NCBI RefSeq assembly: GCF_026672255.1
Contig: NZ_JAPOHA010000008.1
Location: forward strand, 138,792 to 202,791
DNA from: Caproiciproducens galactitolivorans
Lineage (GTDB): Bacteria; Bacillota; Clostridia; Oscillospirales; Acutalibacteraceae
Direction of reading: 5' to 3'
DNA: 64,000 nt
Below are positions 25,587-35,228 of the stretch, piece after piece; within the stretch, counting starts at the first letter, position 1; every line of letters starts with the position of its first letter. Under the pieces are notes generated by a model. That model did not search any database, was not told the origin of the DNA, and saw only the letters and a list, made by a program, of their open reading frames with translations. The translations under genes were made by a program, and so were the position numbers.

Positions 25587-25690
25587 GACCGGATACCGTA
25601 GGGAAGGGCACAAAAAGGCTTTGCCTGTGTACGGCGGCCCCTTCGAGTTAAGGAACTTACGTAACTAGGGCCGGTCGTGTGACACTTTTT
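25587..25690 (+). ncRNA. candidate structured small RNA of unknown family
   Basis: A near-consensus promoter leads straight into a compact fold. GACCGG (25587-25592) pairs with CCGGTC (25671-25676) and closes the molecule. Inside, CCGTA (25596-25600) pairs with TACGG (25630-25634), enclosing a small AGGC/GCCT hairpin. GAAGGG (25603-25608) can pair with CCCTTC (25639-25644), which crosses that helix and would make a pseudoknot. AGTTA (25646) pairs with TAACT (25662). Five T close the segment at 25686-25690. I do not recognise the family; it is not an SRP RNA, tmRNA, 6S or RNase P RNA by length and motifs. Expression and 3' end are predicted only. Confidence 0.55.
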
Positions 25691-25754
25691 AGCAGCAGAA
25701 ACCAGCGGTTCTCATTCGTTATCATAATGGATAGCAATCTTTTATAAAAAAGGC

Positions 25755-25783
25755 TTGACATTCCATACTTAGAATGGTATTAT
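25755..25783 (+). promoter_or_regulatory. sigma-A promoter of tRNA-fMet
   Basis: TTGACA, 17-base spacer, TATTAT, about 60 bases ahead of the tRNA. Confidence 0.85.
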
Positions 25784-25843
25784 AGTTAAGCACTCTAAAC
25801 GAGGCCATACAGATTGGCTTAGCGAGGATGCACAAGTAAATAT

Positions 25844-25920
<77 letters not shown>

Positions 25921-25926
25921 CAACAT

Positions 25927-25968
25927 AGTCCCACAAATGGTTTTAAACCGCCGTTTGTGGGACTTTTC
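25927..25968 (+). terminator. intrinsic terminator of tRNA-fMet
   Basis: AGTCCCACAAA pairs with TTTGTGGGACT, followed by a T-rich end, seven bases after the tRNA. Confidence 0.9.
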
Positions 25969-26009
25969 TTTATGCCCAGAAATTGCTTGCAAGGTAGAAA
26001 ATCTACAAG

Positions 26010-26109
26010 TTGATGTTTATTTGATGTTTAGCTGGACGTTAAATTGCCGCAAATAGTGCGAAGTAAAGCCGCGTTTTCGGATGTTTGCTTGATGTTTATT
26101 TGATGTTTA
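26010..26109 (+). repeat. two identical 21-base repeats, each a tandem TTGATGTTTA pair
   Basis: TTGATGTTTA occurs twice with an 11-base period at 26010-26030, and the same 21 bases recur exactly at 26089-26109. They lie 90-190 bases after a tRNA 3' end and at the start of the AT-rich island. Short direct repeats in this place look like arm-type sites of a tyrosine integrase or iterons. A GTAGA/TCTAC inverted repeat lies just before them (25994-26006). No integrase gene is left to prove it. Confidence 0.6.
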
Positions 26110-26134
26110 CGGAATAGAGCGGATGTTATTATTG

Positions 26135-26163
26135 TTGCACTATGGAATATATTGCAGTAAAAT
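26135..26163 (+). promoter_or_regulatory. promoter of the first island gene
   Basis: TTGCAC, 17-base spacer, TAAAAT, about 110 bases before the coding start. It lies just after the direct repeats. Confidence 0.45.
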
Positions 26164-26277
26164 AAAGGCAGTTATATTTCTGAGAGCATCACACCTTGAG
26201 TGATACATACTACTGAAACAGGTGTGAAGTGCGATTTTTGATGAGCATAATTTGTTGACATGTTGGGATGATGAAAA

Positions 26278-27414
26278 ATGGAAGAGGCACAAAATGACTC
26301 AGATAATTTAGTAGAAGATGGCTTTGCATTCCTAAAGCTAAATAATGAATGTAATATTGAGAATGCAGAGAATAAATTGATATTTGATAGATTGACATAC
26401 ATTATTTTTTGTACGGCTATTTTGCCAAGTGATAAATTTGGGAAAATGGCATTAAATCAGCTATCAAAACTATATATGTCGGTAAAGGATTTGGATGGCA
26501 ACTGGTTCTTTGAGCCTAGCTACGAAAACGATTTAAACTTATTATATGATAAAATGAAAAGTTTTTTTCCATTAAAAAAAGGAATTATAAGCGTAGCTAA
26601 CGTCTTACGTGAACAGTTGGTAAATGACCCGTTTAGAAATGGAATAGAATTAGGTGTCTTGAATCGTATAATTGATTTATCAAAAACTCCATATCTTAAG
26701 GAAGATCTGCCATACCACTCGAGAATCGGAATAGGGTATCATGCAGGCACGGTTGCAAATGAAGAGCAACAGTTATTAGAGGATTCATTTTTTATGTTTA
26801 TTTCTGCAAAGATAGCTTATAAAAATTTTTATAAAACTGGGTTGACTTTCAAAAGAGAAGACAAAGACATTAAACCAGAATTAACAGATAAATTGAGCAG
26901 GTTAAATAAAAATGTAGCTACATTCTGTAGAAATGGAATTATTAATTATTATTCGTTTTTTGAGTCTTTTGTTAATTGCTTAGGTATTGACTACCTGTAT
27001 GATAATGAGTTAAAACTATCAGAGGAAGAAAAGAATGCACTCCGGGGAAAAAATAAATCCGGAGATCACTACTTAACCATGGAAATGAAAATTGAATGCC
27101 TTCAGAAGATTGTTGGAGGAAAAGTTATTTTCAAAACAAATAATCCAAAGCAGTTAAAAGACTTATCATTTCAGCAATTATTAAACAGATTTAAAAGTGA
27201 AAGAGACACTTCAGTTCATTTCGCAAAAGGAAAAGGAGAAATATTACTAGCTCCACAAAAATGGCTTAAAGAAATTCAAGACATTTCAGTATGTACACTT
27301 GATGCTTCAAAAAAGCTATGGAAAGCCTGTTATTCTGATAGAGATTATCCAAATTATTTAAGGAAGTTGAACTATGATGTATTGTACAAAGAAGCAGAAT
27401 TGAGACTTTTGTAA
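26278..27414 (+). CDS. hypothetical protein with HEPN-like C-terminal features
   Basis: The 378-residue protein is not recognised as a whole. It is soluble, with no signal or membrane segment. Around residues 225-245 it has FCRNGIINYYSFFESFVN, a helix pattern seen in HEPN-type proteins, and near residue 320 an RDTSVHF stretch that matches the R-x4-6-H motif of HEPN ribonucleases. This makes a nuclease or abortive-infection role possible, but it rests on motif resemblance. It is the first gene of the AT-rich island, ahead of a restriction-like module. GGGAT lies about ten bases before the ATG. Confidence 0.5.
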   Translation: MEEAQNDSDNLVEDGFAFLKLNNECNIENAENKLIFDRLTYIIFCTAILPSDKFGKMALNQLSKLYMSVKDLDGNWFFEPSYENDLNLLYDKMKSFFPLKKGIISVANVLREQLVNDPFRNGIELGVLNRIIDLSKTPYLKEDLPYHSRIGIGYHAGTVANEEQQLLEDSFFMFISAKIAYKNFYKTGLTFKREDKDIKPELTDKLSRLNKNVATFCRNGIINYYSFFESFVNCLGIDYLYDNELKLSEEEKNALRGKNKSGDHYLTMEMKIECLQKIVGGKVIFKTNNPKQLKDLSFQQLLNRFKSERDTSVHFAKGKGEILLAPQKWLKEIQDISVCTLDASKKLWKACYSDRDYPNYLRKLNYDVLYKEAELRLL

Positions 27415-27478
27415 CTATTTTAATGAATGTGCCACAATGAACATATTATTTTAGTTACATAGGAAAGAAGGCTTTAAC

Positions 27479-27679
27479 ATGAAATTCGGTATGCGGAAAC
27501 CAAGTCTTAAAAAGAGTATCGCAGCAAGGACAAGCGTGAAACGTTATGTCCGGCATAGTCTTGGTTTAAAAGCACCTCGTGGTTATGGCTGGATTACTAA
27601 CTCGAAAAAGGCTGCCTATAACAGAGTTTATCATCGCACGACATTCGGCTTATCAGATATTTTCAAACTGTTTAAATGA
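27479..27679 (+). CDS. small basic hypothetical protein
   Basis: The 66-residue protein is very basic (many Lys and Arg) with a Tyr/Gly-rich centre (APRGYGWITNSKKAAYNRVYH). This could suit nucleic-acid binding, but no fold is recognised. A GGAAAGAAGG purine stretch precedes the ATG. It is followed at once by a terminator, so it forms a short unit after the HEPN-like gene. Confidence 0.6.
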   Translation: MKFGMRKPSLKKSIAARTSVKRYVRHSLGLKAPRGYGWITNSKKAAYNRVYHRTTFGLSDIFKLFK

Positions 27680-27684
27680 ATCAG

Positions 27685-27712
27685 TGCCTGCCTTAACCGG
27701 TAGGCATTTTTT
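27685..27712 (+). terminator. intrinsic terminator
   Basis: TGCCTGCC pairs with GGTAGGCA (one G-T pair) around TTAACC, followed by six T. Confidence 0.85.
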
Positions 27713-27782
27713 GACTGTGTACCAATAATGGGACTCATAGAAGTAATACGGTATAAATTGGAATAAAAGCACTGGATACAAC

Positions 27783-27811
27783 TTGCTATCTTTTGACAAG
27801 AAGATTATAAT
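27783..27811 (+). promoter_or_regulatory. promoter of the helicase-methyltransferase module
   Basis: TTGCTA, 17-base spacer, perfect TATAAT, about 55 bases before the helicase start. Confidence 0.6.
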
Positions 27812-27871
27812 TTAAATGTATTTTTATATATAAATTAGGATACTAAAATGATGAAAAGTTGATGTGATATT

Positions 27872-30800
27872 ATGCCAACAATATATGATAATATTGAGAA
27901 AAAACTAAGTGATGGGTTGCATGATCATATAGAAAAAGCCAGCCGTGTAGATTATTGTGTGGGTTATTTTAATCTTAGAGGTTGGAAGATTATTGCCGAT
28001 AAAATTGATAACCTTAAAGGCATGAATATTGTGGAAGACGGTAAAGAGAATTTACGTTATTGCCGGTTGCTTGTAGGTATGATTAAGACGCCACAGGAAA
28101 CTCTTAAAGAATCCTTTTTGGATCAGAATAAATTATTGCCGGATAATTCAAGAGCAATTAGAATAAAAAGTAAATTAGCGCAAGAATTTAAAGAGCAGCT
28201 GACTATTGGTATACCAACAGAACAGGATGAAGTAACACTCAAAAAACTGCTAGAACAACTAAAAAACGGGAAAGTAGCAGTGAAACTTTTTTTACGTTAT
28301 CAGCTTCATGCCAAACTTTACTTGTCATATGGAGACGATAAGGTATGCCCAATTTTAGGCTTGCTAGGAAGTAGCAACCTCACATTCCCAGGTATATCCT
28401 CACAGGGTGAACTTAATATTGATGTTTTAGATCAGGATGCGTCCAACAAACTCTCACAATGGTTTGATGATAGATGGAATGATAGATGGTGTATTGATAT
28501 TACAAAGGAACTTATTCAAGCCCTTGAGAATAGTTGGGCTTGTGATAATACAATTACGCCTTACCATATCTATTTAAAGATGGTCTATCATCTTTCTCAC
28601 GAAGCAAGAAGTGGCATTAATGAATTTAAGTTGCCGAAAGTATTTCAAAAAGACTTACTCGATTTTCAGCAAAAAGCAGTTCAAATTGCGGCACAACATT
28701 TAAATAAACGCGGTGGGGTAATGGTTGGTGATGTCGTTGGTTTAGGAAAAACCATTACGGCTACGGCAATAGCAAAAATGCTTGAAGAAGATCTTTCTTA
28801 CGAAACGCTTATTGTTTGTCCTAAAAATCTTATTTCTATGTGGGACAACTATGTTTATAAATATCAGCTTCATGCAAAGATAATTTCTCAAAGCATGGTA
28901 ACGCATGATCTCCCCAATCTGCGTAGGTATAGGTTAGTAGTTATTGATGAGAGTCAGAACTTTAGGAACAGTGATGGAAGTCGTTATAGGGCTTTGAAAT
29001 CATATATTGCTGAAAATGAAAGTAAAGTCATCTTGCTCTCTGCAACGCCATACAACAAGTCATATATTGATTTATCTAATCAATTAAGGCTATTTATTGA
29101 TGACGATGAAGATCTTGGAATAAGTCCTGAAACCTATATACGGAATTTAGGGGGCTCCGTTGAATTTGATCAAAAGCATAGCGACACATTTAGGCGTAGC
29201 ATTAAGGCTTTTGAGAAAAGTGATTACCCAGACGACTGGCGTGAACTTATGCGCCTTTATTTGGTGAGAAGGACAAGAAGTTTTGTTAAGAATAATTATG
29301 CGCTGCTAGATGAAACAAATAATAGAAAATATCTGTTGTTTTCTGATGGTAGAAAATCATATTTTCCAGATAGAATCCCCAAAAAAGTTGAATTTAAATT
29401 GGATGTACAAGATGATAAAGACCAGTATGCATTTTTATACTCAGAAAATGTAGTAAATATAATAGATACTTTAATGCTTCCACGTTATGGATTAGGAAAT
29501 TATATTGATGGAAATTCAAAAACTACGCCCAGTAAAAATGAAACTGAAATAATTCAAAATCTTTCAAGAGCAGGGCAAAGATTGAAAGGCTTTTGCCGTA
29601 CCAATCTTTATAAGCGACTGGAAAGTTCCGGATATGCGTTTTTGTTATCAATAAGCCGTCATGTGCTTAGAAATTTTATATTTATTTATGCGCTTGAAAG
29701 GAAACTGCCAATCCCAATCGGAAAGCAATATATGGACTTTTTTGATGACTTCCTTGAAGACAGAACGGAAGATGATGATGAAAAAAAGCTGACGCCTAAA
29801 GAGTACTTTTCCGATGAAGGCAAATATGTAGAATACGCAAAAAAATATTATGAAATTTATTATAACGATATGCACAGCCGGTTTAAGTGGATTAGCTCGA
29901 CCCTTTTTAAAGATAGTCTTAGAAAGGCATTGGTGAGTGACTGTAAAAGCTTACTATCAATATTTGAAAAAATTGATTGCTGGGATAGTAATGAGGACAG
30001 AAAACTTAACGCTCTTTATGATCTTTTGAACAATAAGCACTCTAAAGAGAAGGTACTCATTTTTACTCAATTTGCCAATACAGCGGAGTATTTAAATGAA
30101 CAGCTTAAAAAAAGAGGAATAAGCAACCTTTCAATAGTTACTGGAGACACAGATAATGTCACGGAAATTGTTCAGCGTTTTAGTCCGGAAAGCAATGAAA
30201 AACCTGAATTGGAAGGTGACACGCAACTTCGCGTTCTCATAACCACAGATGTATTGAGCGAAGGACAAAATCTGCAGGACTCCCATATTGTTGTTAATTA
30301 TGATCTACCATGGGCAATTATTAGATTAATCCAAAGGGCTGGACGTGTTGACAGGCTAGGGCAAAAATCGCAGCAAATTCTTTGCTATTCTTTTTTGCCG
30401 GAAGACGGAATTGAAAAAATTATTAAGCTTAGGGGACGTCTGAAAACACGAATTCAACAGAATTCAGAAGTTATAGGTTCAGATGAAGTTTTCTTTGATG
30501 GTGATCCCGTTAATTTGGCTGATATCTATAATGAAAAATCAGGAATTTTTGACGACAATGATGACGAAAGCGATGTAGATTTGGCATCATATGCCTATCA
30601 AATATGGAAAAATGCTACCGACCGGGATAGCCGACTTAAAAAAGTCATACCGGATATGCCAAATGTTGTATATTCCTCAAAACGCAATGATATGAATCCA
30701 ATGACAGAAGGAGTTATTGTGTATGCCAAAACTCATGAAAATAATGATGTTTTGACATGGCTTGATAAAAGCGGAAACATTATTACGCAGTCACAATACT

Positions 30801-31234
30801 CAATATTAAAAGCTGCTGAATGTGAGCCCAATACCCCGGCTGTGGATAAATTTCCTAACCACCATGAACTGGTTAAAGCAGGAATTAACATTCTTGTAAA
30901 GGATGACAGCAGAACAGGTGGAACGCTCGGCAGAAAAAATGGAGCCAAATATAGAGTCTATACAAGACTTAGTCATTACTACGAAGAAAATAAAAATACA
31001 CTTTTTGCGAATGAGCAGCTTAAAAAAGCCATTGATCAGTTATATCGGTTCCCGCTAAAAGAAAGTGCGATTGATGTATTATCAAGGCAGATGAAATCTG
31101 GAATTTCAGATGATATGCTGTCTGAGCTTGTTATATCACTTTATGAAGAGGATAAGCTTTGCATTGTAAGTGAAGATGAACAGCAAAATAAGTTGCCACA
31201 GATAATATGTTCCATGGGAATAGTAAATAAGTAA
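27872..31234 (+). CDS. PLD-nuclease/SNF2-type helicase fusion
   Basis: The 1120-residue protein joins two enzymes. The first 250 residues carry a phospholipase D-type nuclease motif: HAKLYLSYG with His146 and Lys148, followed by GSSNLT. Residues about 260-850 are a superfamily 2 helicase of the HepA/SNF2 group: Walker A GLGKT (Lys293), a DESQ box at 359-362, LLSATPYNKS, and QRAGRVDRLGQ from 821. The C-terminal 250 residues are unassigned. Paired with an Eco57I-type methyltransferase starting 12 bases later, it looks like the restriction and translocation subunit of an ATP-dependent restriction system. No clear Shine-Dalgarno sequence is visible. It is intact. Confidence 0.88.
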   Translation: MPTIYDNIEKKLSDGLHDHIEKASRVDYCVGYFNLRGWKIIADKIDNLKGMNIVEDGKENLRYCRLLVGMIKTPQETLKESFLDQNKLLPDNSRAIRIKSKLAQEFKEQLTIGIPTEQDEVTLKKLLEQLKNGKVAVKLFLRYQLHAKLYLSYGDDKVCPILGLLGSSNLTFPGISSQGELNIDVLDQDASNKLSQWFDDRWNDRWCIDITKELIQALENSWACDNTITPYHIYLKMVYHLSHEARSGINEFKLPKVFQKDLLDFQQKAVQIAAQHLNKRGGVMVGDVVGLGKTITATAIAKMLEEDLSYETLIVCPKNLISMWDNYVYKYQLHAKIISQSMVTHDLPNLRRYRLVVIDESQNFRNSDGSRYRALKSYIAENESKVILLSATPYNKSYIDLSNQLRLFIDDDEDLGISPETYIRNLGGSVEFDQKHSDTFRRSIKAFEKSDYPDDWRELMRLYLVRRTRSFVKNNYALLDETNNRKYLLFSDGRKSYFPDRIPKKVEFKLDVQDDKDQYAFLYSENVVNIIDTLMLPRYGLGNYIDGNSKTTPSKNETEIIQNLSRAGQRLKGFCRTNLYKRLESSGYAFLLSISRHVLRNFIFIYALERKLPIPIGKQYMDFFDDFLEDRTEDDDEKKLTPKEYFSDEGKYVEYAKKYYEIYYNDMHSRFKWISSTLFKDSLRKALVSDCKSLLSIFEKIDCWDSNEDRKLNALYDLLNNKHSKEKVLIFTQFANTAEYLNEQLKKRGISNLSIVTGDTDNVTEIVQRFSPESNEKPELEGDTQLRVLITTDVLSEGQNLQDSHIVVNYDLPWAIIRLIQRAGRVDRLGQKSQQILCYSFLPEDGIEKIIKLRGRLKTRIQQNSEVIGSDEVFFDGDPVNLADIYNEKSGIFDDNDDESDVDLASYAYQIWKNATDRDSRLKKVIPDMPNVVYSSKRNDMNPMTEGVIVYAKTHENNDVLTWLDKSGNIITQSQYSILKAAECEPNTPAVDKFPNHHELVKAGINILVKDDSRTGGTLGRKNGAKYRVYTRLSHYYEENKNTLFANEQLKKAIDQLYRFPLKESAIDVLSRQMKSGISDDMLSELVISLYEEDKLCIVSEDEQQNKLPQIICSMGIVNK

Positions 31235-31246
31235 GGATGTGCGGAT

Positions 31247-34200
31247 ATGGCGATTTCAAAGAGAGAGTTTACAGAATACATTAAATCATTCAAATTTAAA
31301 GAGCTTTTTAATTATCTCGGCTGGGATAATGACATGACCGTGACGCCAGTAAAATTGGATGAATATACCTATATCCTCACATGTGTGGCACAGAAACGTG
31401 GCTTTCGGGTTATGACTTGTACTCCCGATGCGAATGGGAAAATTCCGACATACCCCGAACGACTTAAAATTAATAATAAAGTTAAGAAATTATTTCATGA
31501 CCATTTGATTATTTTCCTTGATTCTGCAAAAAAAGAGCAGCTTTGGCAACTGATATACAATCAAAAAGGTCAAACAAAAAAGTCGGAAATTCGCTACAAT
31601 ACTGCCCAAAACCCCGAAAAGCTTTACCAAAGAACTTCTGGTTTACTCTTTGACCTTGATGACGAAGATAAGATTACAATTATAGATGTAGAAGAACTTG
31701 TAAAATCCAATTTTGGATCAAATTCCGAAAAAGTAACAAAAAAGTTTTATGATAATTTTAAGAAGCAGCACAAAGCATTAATAGAATTTATTAAGGGAAT
31801 TGATGAGACGCTTGATAAAGAATGGTATGCCTCTTTGATGCTGAACCGCCTAATGTTTTGTTATTTTATTCAAAAGCAGGGATTCCTTGACGGAAATAAG
31901 AATTATCTGAGAGAAAAACTGACTCAATGCAAAGAAAAACATGGGGATGATAAATTCTATTCATTTTATCGACAGTTTCTCCTCGTTCTGTTTCACAAAG
32001 GGCTTGGAGGTCATGACAGAAACAAGATTCTAATTGATGAAATCGGAAACGTACCGTATTTAAATGGCGGACTTTTTGATGAACATGAAATAGAAAAAAA
32101 GTATCCTGAAATTACAATTAATGACGATGCTTTTGAATCGATTTTTGATTTTTTTGATGAGTATGACTGGCATTTGGACAACAGGATAGCCGCATCGGGC
32201 AAAGATATCAATCCAGATGTATTGGGTTACATATTTGAAAAATATATTAATGACAGAGCACAAATGGGTGCATATTACACCCAAGAAGATATTACTGAAT
32301 ATATATCCAAGAACTGCATTATTCCGTATCTGTTTGAAGAAACGAAAAGACATTACGAAGTACCGTTCAAACCGGACGGCTTTATTTGGCAGATGCTCAA
32401 AGAAAGCGGAGATCAATATATTTATGATGCCGTCAAAAAGGGTGTGGACTTACCCTTGCCCCCCAATATTGAGATTGGTGTTGACACATCTAAAGCGGAT
32501 TTGTTGCAGCGCAGAAAGGACTGGAACCATCCTGCTGATGAAGCATATGCTTTGCCAACTGAAATTTGGCGTGAAACGGTGGAGCGCCGCCAAAGATATG
32601 CTAAAGTACACGGTAAGATACAAAATGGTGAAATTAAGGACATCAATGACTTAATAACTTTTAATTTGAATATTTGCCAGTTTGCACAAGATGTGATTGA
32701 TAACATAGACGACCCGGATTTTATTCGGCATTTTTATAAAGTCCTTACGTCTATGACGATATTAGACCCAACTTGCGGTTCCGGCGCTTTTCTGTTTGCG
32801 GCGATGAACATATTGGAACCCTTATATGAAAAGTGCATTATTCGCATGGATAATTATTGTCGGGACAGCCATGGCAAACGATATAAATATTTTGAAGATG
32901 AACTTTATAAAGTTGAATCCGAGCGTCATCCGAATCGGCAGTATTTTATTTTTAAATCAATTATTCTTAACAACCTTTATGGCGTGGATATTATGAATGA
33001 AGCCGTAGAAACGGCAAAGCTGCGTCTCTTTTTAAAACTGGTTGCGACCGTTGATCCCAATCCGGCAAAAGATAATATGGGTTTGGAGCCATTGCCGGAT
33101 ATTGATTTCAATATTAAAGCCGGGAATACACTTGTAGGATATGCAAACGAAACAGAAATGAAAGATGCGCTTGAAGAAACCTTTGAAGGCCGAGCGATGA
33201 AGGGAGACGTCCTTGAAAAATGCCTTTATGTAGCAAAGGCAACACAAAGATATAAAGAGATTCAGTTGTGCTTTGATGAAGATTTCAAGGCTTTTAAAGA
33301 TGCAAAAAAGGAACTCTTAGTTCGCCAAAAACAGCTTAACGAAATTCTAAATAAACGACTGTTTGAGCAATATAGCTCAACAGATTATAAAAAGTGGCTG
33401 GAAACACATCAACCGCTTCATTGGATTGCGGAGTATTATGATATTATTGCAAACCATGGTGGGTTTAATGTAATCATTGGGAATCCGCCTTATGTAGAAT
33501 ATAATAAGGCGAAAAGTATATACCATGTAAATAATTATCTTACAGAGAATTGCGGGAATTTGTATGCATTTGTTATTGAACGAAGTAAGCATCTACTAAG
33601 TGAAAATAACTATAGTGGGATGATTATTCCTCACTCTGCATTTTGCACAGATCGTATGCAAACAATAATGGACTTATTAGAGCAGAATGGATTGTGGATA
33701 TCAACTTATGATATTCGACCCGCTAAATTATTTAATGGTGTTGACCAAAGATTAGCAATATACTTATCATCATCTATAATTAAAAAAGACATGTTTACAA
33801 CACAATATATCCGTTGGAGTGAGCAACTAAGGCCATTTTTGTTCATGTCTTTTTATTATACAAGAAAACCTAATATTGAGTATAAAAATTCAATAATGAA
33901 AGTTGGCAACCCAATAGTTGACTCAATACTCCAAAAGCTAGATAAAGATCCTACTATTGCTGTTCAAAAATCTTCGTATAAAACTATTTACTATCATAAT
34001 GCTCCAAGATATTGGATTAGAGCTACTAATTTCAAACCTTATTTTTGGAATGAGAAAGATGGAGAAAAACTGTCTGTTCAAGTAAAATCATTATCCTTTT
34101 CATCTACTAAGGAAACTATCGTTGCAGGATGTATTCTAAATAGTTCTTTGTTTTACTTATGGTTTGTCTTGTTCTCAGATTGTAGACATCTTAATAATAG

Positions 34201-34495
34201 AGAAATTGATCTTTTTAGATGTGATTTGAAAAACATTAACAGTAAACGTTTTTTAGACTTGTTTGAACAATTAATGGACGATATTCAAAATAATAAAAAA
34301 AGGAAAACAACGTTTTATAAAGCAACTGGTAAAGTAATATATGATGAGTACTATCCACGGTATTCTAAATCAATAATTGATGAAATTGATAAATTACTTG
34401 CACAATATTATGGCTTTACAGAGCAAGAACTGGACTACATCATTAATTATGACATCAAATATCGTATGGGAAGCGATACCGGTGATGAAGAATAG
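31247..34495 (+). CDS. Eco57I-type adenine-specific DNA methyltransferase
   Basis: The 1082-residue protein has the SAM-binding motif DPTCGSGAF at 507-515 and the catalytic NPPY at 746-749, the order and spacing of gamma-class N6-adenine methyltransferases such as Eco57I and PglX. About 500 residues precede motif I and include YFIQKQGFLDGN and YIFEKYINDRAQMGAYYT, the latter typical of large restriction-linked methylases. The last 300 residues would contain target recognition (RCDLKNINSKRF). No PD-(D/E)XK nuclease motif was seen, so cutting is probably done by the PLD proteins next to it. It overlaps the DprA-like gene by 11 bases. Confidence 0.92.
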   Translation: MAISKREFTEYIKSFKFKELFNYLGWDNDMTVTPVKLDEYTYILTCVAQKRGFRVMTCTPDANGKIPTYPERLKINNKVKKLFHDHLIIFLDSAKKEQLWQLIYNQKGQTKKSEIRYNTAQNPEKLYQRTSGLLFDLDDEDKITIIDVEELVKSNFGSNSEKVTKKFYDNFKKQHKALIEFIKGIDETLDKEWYASLMLNRLMFCYFIQKQGFLDGNKNYLREKLTQCKEKHGDDKFYSFYRQFLLVLFHKGLGGHDRNKILIDEIGNVPYLNGGLFDEHEIEKKYPEITINDDAFESIFDFFDEYDWHLDNRIAASGKDINPDVLGYIFEKYINDRAQMGAYYTQEDITEYISKNCIIPYLFEETKRHYEVPFKPDGFIWQMLKESGDQYIYDAVKKGVDLPLPPNIEIGVDTSKADLLQRRKDWNHPADEAYALPTEIWRETVERRQRYAKVHGKIQNGEIKDINDLITFNLNICQFAQDVIDNIDDPDFIRHFYKVLTSMTILDPTCGSGAFLFAAMNILEPLYEKCIIRMDNYCRDSHGKRYKYFEDELYKVESERHPNRQYFIFKSIILNNLYGVDIMNEAVETAKLRLFLKLVATVDPNPAKDNMGLEPLPDIDFNIKAGNTLVGYANETEMKDALEETFEGRAMKGDVLEKCLYVAKATQRYKEIQLCFDEDFKAFKDAKKELLVRQKQLNEILNKRLFEQYSSTDYKKWLETHQPLHWIAEYYDIIANHGGFNVIIGNPPYVEYNKAKSIYHVNNYLTENCGNLYAFVIERSKHLLSENNYSGMIIPHSAFCTDRMQTIMDLLEQNGLWISTYDIRPAKLFNGVDQRLAIYLSSSIIKKDMFTTQYIRWSEQLRPFLFMSFYYTRKPNIEYKNSIMKVGNPIVDSILQKLDKDPTIAVQKSSYKTIYYHNAPRYWIRATNFKPYFWNEKDGEKLSVQVKSLSFSSTKETIVAGCILNSSLFYLWFVLFSDCRHLNNREIDLFRCDLKNINSKRFLDLFEQLMDDIQNNKKRKTTFYKATGKVIYDEYYPRYSKSIIDEIDKLLAQYYGFTEQELDYIINYDIKYRMGSDTGDEE

Positions 34496-34961
34496 CAGTA
34501 TAGTAGAAACGCTGGGTAATACGGAATTACTGGAATTAGAGAAAGCTGCTTTTTTGTGTTCCAGCAAATATAGCTCTGCGTCCGTACTTAAATCATATGA
34601 CTGGGCAACGGAGCAACAAAAATCAGGAAATTGCGTTATTTCCGGTTTTCACAGTCCATTAGAAAAAGATGTTCTGGATATCCTTTTACGAGGGGAACAA
34701 CCGGTTATAATGGTGCTTGCGCGTGGCCTATATCAAAGGCCAAGTAAAAAACTGTTGCAGCATTTAAAATCAGGCAGGCTACTGATTGTCACTCCTTTTG
34801 ACTGCAGCGTGACTTACATAACAAAAGAAACAGCTGAAGTCAGAAACCGTCTTGTGATTACCCTTGCCGATGAAATTGTGGTGGCACATATGACAAAGGG
34901 CGGGCAATTGGAGAAAATTTTAAATACAGCAAATAAAAAAACAACCATTTTGGACAAATAA
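34485..34961 (+). CDS. DprA/SLOG-like Rossmann-fold protein
   Basis: The 158-residue protein has FLCSSKYSSASVLKSYDWA, then NCVISGFHSPLEKDVLDILL, PVIMVLARGLYQRP, LLIVTPFD and AEVRNRLVITLADEIVVAH. This series matches the core of DprA/Smf-type SLOG domains, including the glycine loop that holds a nucleotide or DNA phosphate, but it lacks the N-terminal helix-hairpin part of true DprA. The start inside the end of the methyltransferase gene suggests coupled translation. In this setting it may bind DNA or sense a nucleotide for the restriction system; the family is credible and the role is inferred. Confidence 0.75.
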   Translation: MKNSSIVETLGNTELLELEKAAFLCSSKYSSASVLKSYDWATEQQKSGNCVISGFHSPLEKDVLDILLRGEQPVIMVLARGLYQRPSKKLLQHLKSGRLLIVTPFDCSVTYITKETAEVRNRLVITLADEIVVAHMTKGGQLEKILNTANKKTTILDK

Positions 34962-34979
34962 CTTCAAGGAGGATTAACC

Positions 34980-35195
34980 ATGTCAGATATAAAATATGAA
35001 ATCACAGAATCTCTTGGCGTTTTATCGGAAAATGCGAAGGGGTGGAAAAAAGAACTAAACCTTATTAGTTGGAATGAACGTGAGCCAAAATATGATATTC
35101 GCGACTGGTCGGAAGATCATTCAAAAATGGGTAAAGGGGTTACTCTGACTGATGATGAAATCAAAAAGCTGCGGGATATTTTGAATAAGATTTAG
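34980..35195 (+). CDS. YdbC-family PC4-like protein
   Basis: The 71-residue protein has the PC4/YdbC pattern: ITESLGVLSENAKGWKKELN, WNEREPKYDIRDWSEDH and GKGVTLTDDEIKKL. YdbC proteins are small single-strand nucleic-acid binders common on mobile elements of Firmicutes. AAGGAGG gives a strong ribosome site. It lies between the DprA-like gene and the PLD nuclease gene, in one transcript. Confidence 0.88.
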   Translation: MSDIKYEITESLGVLSENAKGWKKELNLISWNEREPKYDIRDWSEDHSKMGKGVTLTDDEIKKLRDILNKI

Positions 35196-35228
35196 ATCAG
35201 TTAAGAAATTGTAAAGTTGGGTGATTGC

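Noticed and set aside
25587..25690. SRP RNA, tmRNA, 6S RNA or a nucleolytic ribozyme for the folded segment
   Set aside because: The GGAA-tetraloop SRP core, the tmRNA tag frame, the long 6S bubble and the known ribozyme core sequences were not seen.
26010..26109. CRISPR array from the repeated TTGATGTTTA units
   Set aside because: Only two copies of a 21-base unit exist, each itself a tandem pair, there is no spacer series, and no cas gene lies nearby.
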